A DNA stretch of 64,000 nt. Source: SHXO01 sp964523885 (GTDB lineage Bacteria > Pseudomonadota > Gammaproteobacteria > Burkholderiales > SHXO01). The stretch spans positions 1 through 64,000 of the forward strand of contig CAZFYX010000015.1 of the NCBI GenBank assembly GCA_964523885.1, written 5' to 3'. Position 1 is the stretch's first letter. Each line of letters starts with the position of its first letter. The position numbers were made by a program, and so were the translations under genes. The notes beneath the pieces were generated by a model. That model was not told where the DNA came from, did no database searches, and saw nothing but the letters and a program-made list of their open reading frames with translations. Positions 58,495 through 64,000 of this stretch are shown here, in pieces.

Positions 58495-59255
58495 GGCAGC
58501 GCACCCCCGAGATACGCCTCAATCACCGCCGGGTCCTTCTGCACCTGCGCAGGCTCGCCTTCGGCAATGCGCTTGCCGTAGTCGAGCACGGCGACGCGGT
58601 CGCACAGGCCCATCACCAGCTTCACGTCGTGCTCGATCAGCAGGATGGTGACGCCGTCGCCGCGGATCTGCTCGAGCAGCCCGCGCAGCCCCGTGGTTTC
58701 GGTGGCATTCATGCCGGCGGCCGGCTCGTCGAGCGCGAGCAGCTTCGGATCGGTGGCCAGTGCACGGGCGATCTCGAGCCGACGCTGGTCGCCATAGGAC
58801 AGGTTCTTCGCCTGCGCGTGCGCATGCCGCCCGACGCCGACATAGTCGAGCAGCTCGCGTGCCCGCTTGCGGATGCCAGCCTCCTCCGCGCGGGTCCGGG
58901 CATCGCGCAGGATGGCGCCGATCGGTCCGGCGTGCGTGCGCAGGTGCCGCCCGACCATCACGTTCTCCAGTGCCGTCATGTGTGCGAACAGGCGGATGTT
59001 CTGGAACGTGCGCGCCACGCCCGCGTCGACGATGACGTGCGGCTTGCGGCCGGTGACGTCGGTGCCGTCGACCAGGACGCGCCCGTTGTCGGGCTTGTAC
59101 AGCCCGGTGAGCAGGTTGAACAGCGTGGTCTTGCCCGCGCCGTTCGGCCCGATCAGGCCGTAGATCACGCCCCGCTCGATGGCAATCGAGACCTCGGTCA
59201 GCGCGTGGACGCCACCGAAGGACTTGCTGAGCGACCGGGCTTCGAGCAGGGCCAT
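58491..59255 (-). CDS. livG: Branched-chain amino acid ABC transporter ATPase LivG
   Basis: Second ATPase of the transporter. 254 residues: Walker A GPNGAGKTTLFN, signature LSYGDQRRLEIARAL (the LivG-type variant of LSGGQ), Walker B LLALDEPAAGMN, and the typical ARTFQNIRLF. Starts at ATG 59255, seven bases after livM. Confidence 0.95.
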   Translation of the reverse strand: MALLEARSLSKSFGGVHALTEVSIAIERGVIYGLIGPNGAGKTTLFNLLTGLYKPDNGRVLVDGTDVTGRKPHVIVDAGVARTFQNIRLFAHMTALENVMVGRHLRTHAGPIGAILRDARTRAEEAGIRKRARELLDYVGVGRHAHAQAKNLSYGDQRRLEIARALATDPKLLALDEPAAGMNATETTGLRGLLEQIRGDGVTILLIEHDVKLVMGLCDRVAVLDYGKRIAEGEPAQVQKDPAVIEAYLGGALP

Positions 59256-59262
59256 GCCGGGA

Positions 59263-60357
59263 TCAGGTCTTCTCGGGCGCGCTCTCGGCCGCGGCGAACT
59301 CCCGCTGCCGGATGGGCGAAGGCCACAGGCCAGCCGGGCGCAGCAGCATGACCAGGATCAGGGCGAGCCCGAACAGCAGCATGCGCAGGCTCTCGGGATC
59401 GAGGATCACCTTGCCGAACAGCTGCTGCTGCACGGGCGAGGCGGTGTGCCGGAGCACCTCGGGCAGCGTGGACAGCAGGACCGCCCCCAGCACCACGCCG
59501 GCCACGTGACCCATCCCGCCGAGGACCACCATGCACAGCACCATGATCGATTCGAGCAGACCGAAGCTCTCCGGGCTGACGAAGCCCTGCACGGCGGCGA
59601 ACAACCCGCCGGCGACCCCGCCGAAGGTCGCGCCCATGGCGAAGGCCAGCAGCTTCACGTTGCGGGTGTTGATCCCCATCGCCTGCGCAGCGATCTCGTC
59701 CTCGCGGATGGCGATCCACGCGCGACCGATGCGTGAATCCTGCAGGCGCAGGCAGATGAACATCACCAGCAGGGCGAGGCCGAGGAACAGGTAGTAGTGC
59801 AGGTGGGTACCGGGCACGGTGATGCCGAACAGCTCGTGCTGGCGGGTGAACTCCATCCCCGCCACCGCGATCGGGTCGATCCGGTTCACGCCCTGCGGCC
59901 CGTTGGTGATGTTGAGCGGCGCGTTGAGGTTGTTCAGGAAGATGCGGATGATCTCGCCGAAGCCGAGCGTCACGATCGCGAGATAGTCGCCGCGCAGGCG
60001 CAGCGTGGGCGCCCCGAGCAGGACCCCGAACAGGGCCGCGACCCCGGCACCCAGCGGGAGCAGCACCCAGAACGGCAGGTGCAGGCCGAAGTGCGGCGAG
60101 GCCAGCAGCGCATAGGTGTAGGCGCCCACCGCATAGAAGGCGATGTAGCCGAGGTCGAGCAGCCCGGCGAACCCCACCACGATGTTGAGCCCCATCGCGA
60201 GCATCGCGTAGAGCAGCGCGAAGTCGACGATGCGCACCCAGGTGCGCGACAGCGACGCCTCGAGCACGAACGGCAGCACCAGCAGCGCGATGCCCACCAG
60301 CGCCAGGCCGATCCAGCGGGCCTGCGGGTGGTGCTTGAGACGTTGCAGGGCGTTCAT
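59263..60357 (-). CDS. livM: Branched-chain amino acid ABC transporter permease LivM
   Basis: Transmembrane permease. 364 residues with about ten hydrophobic helices and the family motifs NIVVGFAGLLDLGYIAFYAVGAY and MGINTRNVKLLAFAMGA, GGMGHVAG. I start at ATG 60357 (MNALQRLKHH); an upstream start at 60426 would translate the 7-mer repeat arm. Only two bases separate the repeat from the start codon, so no independent ribosome site is visible outside it. Confidence 0.94.
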   Translation of the reverse strand: MNALQRLKHHPQARWIGLALVGIALLVLPFVLEASLSRTWVRIVDFALLYAMLAMGLNIVVGFAGLLDLGYIAFYAVGAYTYALLASPHFGLHLPFWVLLPLGAGVAALFGVLLGAPTLRLRGDYLAIVTLGFGEIIRIFLNNLNAPLNITNGPQGVNRIDPIAVAGMEFTRQHELFGITVPGTHLHYYLFLGLALLVMFICLRLQDSRIGRAWIAIREDEIAAQAMGINTRNVKLLAFAMGATFGGVAGGLFAAVQGFVSPESFGLLESIMVLCMVVLGGMGHVAGVVLGAVLLSTLPEVLRHTASPVQQQLFGKVILDPESLRMLLFGLALILVMLLRPAGLWPSPIRQREFAAAESAPEKT

Positions 60358-60359
60358 CG

Positions 60360-60493
60360 GGCGAGAGGCGAGAGGCGAGAGGCGAGAGAGCCAGTGGCGG
60401 GTCGAGGTGTCAACACGACGGGACAACCGCCCATTTGAAGCATAGCCAGGCCTGTGCTCCGGACCTCTAGCCTCTCGCCTCTAGCCTCTAGCC
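60360..60493. repeat. Inverted element with 7-base units GGCKAGA (livH-livM gap)
   Basis: Left arm 60360-60387 is GGCGAGA four times without change. The right arm 60466-60493, read as complement, is GGCTAGA, GGCTAGA, GGCGAGA, GGCTAGA. About 78 bases of unrelated sequence lie between. It fills the gap inside the liv operon, six bases behind the livH stop and two before livM. Confidence 0.92.
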
Positions 60494-60499
60494 TTGCGC

Positions 60500-61429
60500 T
60501 CACGCCCGCTCCGCCACCCGCTCGCCCAGCAAACCGGTCGGGCGGAACACGAGCACCGCGATCAGCACGACGAAGGCGAACACGTCCTGGTAGTGGCTGC
60601 CCAGGAACCCGCCGGTCAGGTCGCCGATGTAGCCCGCACCGATGCTCTCGATCAGTCCGAGCAGCAGTCCGCCGAGCATGGCCCCGCCGAGATTGCCGAT
60701 GCCTCCGAGCACCGCGGCGGTGAACGCCTTCAGCCCGAGGATGAACCCCATGTAGTAGTGCGCGATGCTGTAGTTGGCGCTGACCAGCACGCCGGCGATG
60801 GCGGCGAGGGCGGAGCCGATGACGAAGGTCGCGGAGATGATGCGGTTGATGTTCACGCCCATCAGACCCGCCACCACCTGGTTCTCGGCGGTGGCGCGCA
60901 TCGCGCGGCCAAGCCGCGTGAAGTGCACCAGCGCGAGCAGCCCGGCCATGATCAGCGCCGACACCACGATGATCAGGATCTGCACGTCGGTGATCGTGGC
61001 GCCGAACACGTTATGCGGCGTAGGCGTGATCAGCTGGGGAAAGGTGTGGTAGCGCCGGCCCCACACCAGCATCGCGATGTTCTGGAGCAGGATCGACACG
61101 CCGATGGCGGTGATCAGCGGCGCCAGCCGTGGCGCACGCCGCAGCGGACGATAGGCGACCCGCTCGATGGAGAACCCGAGCAGCATGCACACGCCCATCG
61201 CCACCACCAGCGCCAGCAGCACCACCAGCGGCCCGGGCAGGCCCAGCCCGGCGGCGGCGATCCCGGTCATGACGGAGAGCGCCGTGAGCGCGCCGACCAT
61301 GACGACGTCGCCATGGGCGAAGTTGATCAGGCCCAGGATGCCGTAGACCATGGTGTAGCCAAGCGCCACCAGGGCGTACACGCTGCCCAGGACCAGCCCG
61401 TTGAGGATCTGCTGTAGGAAGATGTCCAT
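60500..61429 (-). CDS. livH: Branched-chain amino acid ABC transporter permease LivH
   Basis: Transmembrane permease. 309 residues, starting MDIFLQQILNGLVLGSVYAL, with GYTMVYGILGLINFAHGDV, AVLGGIGNLGGAMLGG typical of the family. ATG 61429 directly abuts the U-tract of a terminator hairpin, so no Shine-Dalgarno sequence is available; translation may depend on read-through coupling or an unusual mechanism. The start is nonetheless the one expected from the family. Confidence 0.95.
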   Translation of the reverse strand: MDIFLQQILNGLVLGSVYALVALGYTMVYGILGLINFAHGDVVMVGALTALSVMTGIAAAGLGLPGPLVVLLALVVAMGVCMLLGFSIERVAYRPLRRAPRLAPLITAIGVSILLQNIAMLVWGRRYHTFPQLITPTPHNVFGATITDVQILIIVVSALIMAGLLALVHFTRLGRAMRATAENQVVAGLMGVNINRIISATFVIGSALAAIAGVLVSANYSIAHYYMGFILGLKAFTAAVLGGIGNLGGAMLGGLLLGLIESIGAGYIGDLTGGFLGSHYQDVFAFVVLIAVLVFRPTGLLGERVAERA

Positions 61430-61431
61430 AA

Positions 61432-61456
61432 AAAACGGCGCCCGAGGCGCCGTTTT
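61432..61456 (-). terminator. Intrinsic terminator between livK and livH
   Basis: Eleven-pair stem AAAACGGCGCC/GGCGCCGTTTT with a three-base loop; on the minus strand it is followed by T residues that run directly into the livH ATG. It should end most livK transcripts and let a minority continue into livHMGF, raising binding protein over membrane parts. Hairpin plus U-tract is textbook; the attenuation role is inference. Confidence 0.85.
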
Positions 61457-61511
61457 GCGTCAGCTGCGGCTCATCTCCAAGTGTAGCGTGCCGGGAGAGC
61501 GGCCGGCGGGG

Positions 61512-62645
61512 TCAGCCGCCGATGGTCTCGATGTACTCCCATTTGCCGCTCTTCACCTGGTACAGGCTGATGCTGCCACCCTTGATGTCACCCTTGTCGT
61601 CGAAGGCGATGTTGCCGGTGACACCCTGGTAGGCGATGCCGGCGAGCACCGGGAGGTACTTGGCAGGGTCGGTGGAGCCGGCCTTCTTCATCGCCTCGAT
61701 CATGACGTTGGCGGCGTCATAGGCGTACGGGGCGTACAGCTGTATCTCCTGGTTGAACTTCGCCTTGTACTTGTCGGCGAAGGCGGTGCCGCCGGGCATC
61801 TTGTCCAGCGGCACGCCCGGCGATGACGCGTAGGCGCCTTCGGCCGCATCGGCGGCGAGCTTCAGGAACTCCGCGGTCTGCGTGCCGTCGCCGGACAGGT
61901 ACTTGGCGGTCAGCCCCAGGTTCTTGATCTGCTTCATCATCGGCCCGGCTTGGGCGTCCATGCCGCCGTAGAAGATCAGGTCGGGGTTCTTGCCCTTGAT
62001 GCTGGTCAGGATCGCGGTGAAGTCGGTCTTGGTGGTGTCGGTGAACTCGCGGGTGACGATGGTCGCCCCGGCCGCCTTGGCCGCCTTCTCGAACTCGTCG
62101 GCCAGGCCCTGCCCGTAGGCAGAGCGATCATCGATGATGGCGATGTTCTTGGCGCCCAGCTTGTTCACCGCGAACTCGCCCAGGACCTTGCCCTGCTGGG
62201 CGTCGTTGGCCATGACGCGGAAGGCGGTCTTGAAGCCCTGGTTGGTGTAGGTGACGTTGGTCGCAGAGGGCGAGATCTGCGGGATGTTGGCGTCATGGTA
62301 GAGCTTGGAGGCCGGGATGGTCGTGCCGGAGTTCAGGTGGCCGATCACGCCGGCCACCTTGGCATCGACCAGCTTCTGCGCCACGATCGTGCCCTGCTTG
62401 GGATCAGCCTGGTCGTCCTCGGACAACAGCTCGAACTTGGCCTTCTTGCCGCCGATCTCGACTCCCGCGGCGTTGGCTTCGTCCAGCGCCAGCCGGACGC
62501 CGTTCTCGTTGTCCTTGCCAAGGTGGGCGATCGAGCCCGTGAGCGGGCCGGCATGCCCGATCTTGGTGGCGCCCTCTTCCTTGCTGCCGCAGGCGGCAAG
62601 GCCCAGCACGGCAACGGCTGCCAGTGCGGCGGACAGGCCCTTCAT
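61512..62645 (-). CDS. livK: Branched-chain amino acid-binding protein LivK/LivJ family
   Basis: Periplasmic substrate-binding component. 377 residues from ATG 62645, giving a leader MKGLSAALAAVAVLGLAAC whose LAAC is a lipobox, so the protein is likely lipid-anchored. Type-1 binding-protein fold: KIGHAGPLTGSIAHLGKDNENG, PQISPSATNVTYT, GMDAQAGPMMKQI, YAYDAANVMIEAM. ATG 62669 with GGGAG upstream is an alternative. Starts before about 62700 are excluded by the promoter position. Confidence 0.92.
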   Translation of the reverse strand: MKGLSAALAAVAVLGLAACGSKEEGATKIGHAGPLTGSIAHLGKDNENGVRLALDEANAAGVEIGGKKAKFELLSEDDQADPKQGTIVAQKLVDAKVAGVIGHLNSGTTIPASKLYHDANIPQISPSATNVTYTNQGFKTAFRVMANDAQQGKVLGEFAVNKLGAKNIAIIDDRSAYGQGLADEFEKAAKAAGATIVTREFTDTTKTDFTAILTSIKGKNPDLIFYGGMDAQAGPMMKQIKNLGLTAKYLSGDGTQTAEFLKLAADAAEGAYASSPGVPLDKMPGGTAFADKYKAKFNQEIQLYAPYAYDAANVMIEAMKKAGSTDPAKYLPVLAGIAYQGVTGNIAFDDKGDIKGGSISLYQVKSGKWEYIETIGG

Positions 62646-62708
62646 CCCAACCCCCAGGTCTGCTCTCATGCGCTCTCCCATGGACGGCCCCTGCCGTCGA
62701 TCGCGCGG

Positions 62709-62737
62709 ATTATTGTCCGTCGCCATGCGAAAGTCAA
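62709..62737 (-). promoter_or_regulatory. livK promoter
   Basis: Minus strand TTGACT (62732-62737), exactly 17 bases, AATAAT (62709-62714): one mismatch to consensus in each box, the best promoter match I found in the window. Predicted transcription start near 62701. It rules out the long livK reading starting at 62726. Confidence 0.7.
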
Positions 62738-62777
62738 AAGCGCGAGGGATTCATCGACTTGCGCCGCACCGGCGGAC

Positions 62778-62806
62778 AAAGAAAAAGCCGGCCAGGGGCC
62801 GGCTTT
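62778..62806 (-). terminator. Intrinsic terminator behind the cytochrome c gene
   Basis: AAAGCCGGCC (62784-62793), three-base loop, GGCCGGCTTT (62797-62806); on the minus strand it is followed by TTTTTCTTTG. It lies 23 bases behind the cytochrome stop and separates that gene from livK. Confidence 0.88.
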
Positions 62807-62828
62807 CCCGATTGCGCTGGAACGACGC

Positions 62829-63143
62829 TCAGTTCAGCGACAAGATGTACTTGACCATGACCTTGATGTCGGCTTCCGGCACGTTGTTGGGCGGCATCGG
62901 GATGCTGCCCCACACGCCACCGCCGCCGGCCTTCACCTTGGCATCGAGCTTGGCGGCCGCGCCGGCATCGCCCTTGTACTTCTTGGCCACGTCCTTGTAG
63001 GCCGGGCCGACCAGCTTCTTGTCGACCGAGTGACAGGCGAGGCAGTTGTACTTCTGCAACAGCTGCTGCGGGTCTTGCGCCTGCGCCGGGACACTGGCGG
63101 CCACGCCCGCGAGGGCGAGCAGCGCGAACAGAACCTTCTTCAT
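62829..63143 (-). CDS. Small monoheme cytochrome c (c-551/c8 type)
   Basis: Periplasmic electron carrier. 104 residues from ATG 63143: signal peptide (MKKVLFALLALAGVAASVPAQA), heme motif C34-L-A-C37-H38 and sixth ligand Met83 in the typical IPMPPNN loop. A monocistronic unit with its own terminator. Donor and acceptor are not in the window; nitrite reductase or cbb3 oxidase are the usual partners in the family. Confidence 0.94.
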   Translation of the reverse strand: MKKVLFALLALAGVAASVPAQAQDPQQLLQKYNCLACHSVDKKLVGPAYKDVAKKYKGDAGAAAKLDAKVKAGGGGVWGSIPMPPNNVPEADIKVMVKYILSLN

Positions 63144-63185
63144 CTCCGGAAACCTCTTCTGGTTGATGGTCAAAGCGCGCCGATT

Positions 63186-64000
63186 TTATAGCCTTTCCCG
63201 GTGATTTGGGTAGCGTCGGCCGGATGCGCCGGGGCGGGAGCCCAGGGTGTCCAGCAGCCGGCCCGGCTCGTCGATCGGGGGCAGGCAACTAACGCCCTGG
63301 CAGACCCATGCGTTGACGCCACTTCGCAGCGGCTTTTCCAGCGCAGCCGGGAGCCCGGCCTGCCGGTCGTCCACCAGCAGATCGAGCCGGCGTGGCGCGT
63401 ACACGCTGTTGAGCGTACGCAGCCATGGCAGCGCCGCCGCCGCACTGCCGCGCACGATCACCACGGTGGGCGGCTCGATGTGCTCGTCAAGCGCCTGCAC
63501 CAGCGTCGGGCAGCTCGCGGCACGTTCCTCCAGCTGCGGGAAGAACAGGCGCAGGGCGCGCTCGGCCGCATCCAGGTAGCGCCGCTCCCCCAGCAGGTGG
63601 CCCAGGCGCTGCAGCGCCATGGCCGCCACGCCGTTGCCCGAGGGCGTGGCATTGTCGTGTCCCGGCTTGGGGCGCAGGATCAGCGACTCGTGGTCGTGGC
63701 TGGTGAAGAAGAAGCCGCCTGCCGCGGCGTCCTCGAAGCGCTGGAGCAGCAGGTCGGCAAGCTGGACCGCCAGGTCCAGGTCCTCGCGGCGGAAGTCGGC
63801 CTGCAACAGCTCCACCAGTGCGGCGAGCAGGAACGCGTGATCGTCCAGGTAGGCGTTCAGGTGCGCCCGGCCGTCCTTGTACGTCGCCTGCAGCGCGCCG
63901 TCGCGCCACATCGCCTGGCGCAGGAAGGCCAGCGCGCCATGCGCCGACCGGAGCCAGTCCGCCCGGTCGAAGATGCGGGCGGCGTGCGCCATGCCGTGGA
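63186..64000 (-). CDS. YyaL/DUF255 thioredoxin-domain protein, C-terminal part (cut by window)
   Basis: The reading frame runs off the window end; only the C-terminal 270 or so residues of a protein that is normally about 670 long are seen. Visible are the alpha/alpha-toroid, glucosidase-like segments (GMAHAARIFDRADWLRSA; AYLDDHAFLLAALVELLQA; GGFFFTSHDHESLILRPKPGHDNATPSGNGVAAMAL). The thioredoxin-like N-terminal domain should lie beyond the edge. The family (SPATA20/YyaL) has no settled function. A Cys pair is in VCQGVSCLPP. Confidence 0.88.
   Translation of the reverse strand, partial: HGMAHAARIFDRADWLRSAHGALAFLRQAMWRDGALQATYKDGRAHLNAYLDDHAFLLAALVELLQADFRREDLDLAVQLADLLLQRFEDAAAGGFFFTSHDHESLILRPKPGHDNATPSGNGVAAMALQRLGHLLGERRYLDAAERALRLFFPQLEERAASCPTLVQALDEHIEPPTVVIVRGSAAAALPWLRTLNSVYAPRRLDLLVDDRQAGLPAALEKPLRSGVNAWVCQGVSCLPPIDEPGRLLDTLGSRPGASGRRYPNHRERL

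Noticed and set aside
60358..60426. Upstream extension of livM (SRLSPLASRP region)
   Set aside because: Translation of the GGCGAGA repeat arm; family N-terminus begins at 60357.

Overview
This is a gene-dense, GC-rich stretch (about two thirds G+C by eye) of a betaproteobacterial chromosome. The lineage is inferred from gene order: pilMNOPQ-aroK-aroB-dgt-gltB-gltD, hemE-priA-argS-SPOR-dsbA, glmU-glmS, rubredoxin-thiD-thiE-hemL, rsmA-surA-lptD facing amgK-murU-pepP-ubiH-dusB-fis-purH, and purD-hemF are arrangements known from Burkholderiales, Rhodocyclales and relatives. I cannot place it to genus. O2-dependent HemF and two c-type cytochromes point to aerobic respiration; type IV pilus genes and an intact outer-membrane assembly set point to an ordinary Gram-negative free-living cell. 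There are no phage genes, transposases, CRISPR arrays, rRNAs or tRNAs that I can see.

Layout. 1-2033: groEL (cut by the window edge) and groES under a CIRCE operator. 2184-7993: an unrecognised protein divergent from PBP4 (dacB), then glmU-glmS for UDP-GlcNAc supply. 7953-10113: a duplicated glmS 3' tail followed by a small orphan ParA-TPR-HAD module. 10221-18050 (minus): SDR, two DsbA-type oxidoreductases, SPOR protein, argS, priA, hemE. 18220-25849 (minus): glutamate synthase gltD/gltB and dgt. 25854-32715 (minus): aroB, aroK and the pilus-alignment operon pilMNOPQ, divergent from PBP1A (mrcA). 35234-43904: a nucleotidyltransferase-like protein, a YcgR/PilZ protein, hemB, engB, cytochrome c4, hemL, thiE, thiD, rubredoxin, glyoxalase I, rsmA. 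43915-53592: surA and lptD, divergent from amgK-murU (cell-wall recycling), pepP, ubiH, dusB-fis. 53598-57659: purH, purD, hemF. 57784-62737 (minus): a complete branched-chain amino-acid ABC transporter, livKHMGF. The window ends in a small cytochrome c and the C-terminal part of a YyaL/DUF255 protein.

Functional threads: murein and envelope (dacB, glmU, glmS, mrcA, SPOR, amgK, murU, lptD, surA, DsbA); tetrapyrrole synthesis scattered over four loci (hemE, hemB, hemL, hemF); nitrogen assimilation and purines (gltBD, purH, purD); pilus assembly.

The non-coding layer is the most unusual part. Seven gene junctions hold elements with one architecture: short 7-9-base units in tandem form one arm, a spacer follows, and the complementary arm closes the element. 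Four of them share the same outer 9-mer (ACCGCAGAG) at all eight ends, two others use 7-mers, one uses 9-mers. All lie just behind stop codons and none lies in a divergent promoter region. In addition, the hemB-engB gap encodes what looks like a plus-strand small RNA with four hairpins, pyrimidine-rich loops and an intrinsic terminator that runs antisense into the 3' end of engB. These two are my main candidates for undescribed biology.
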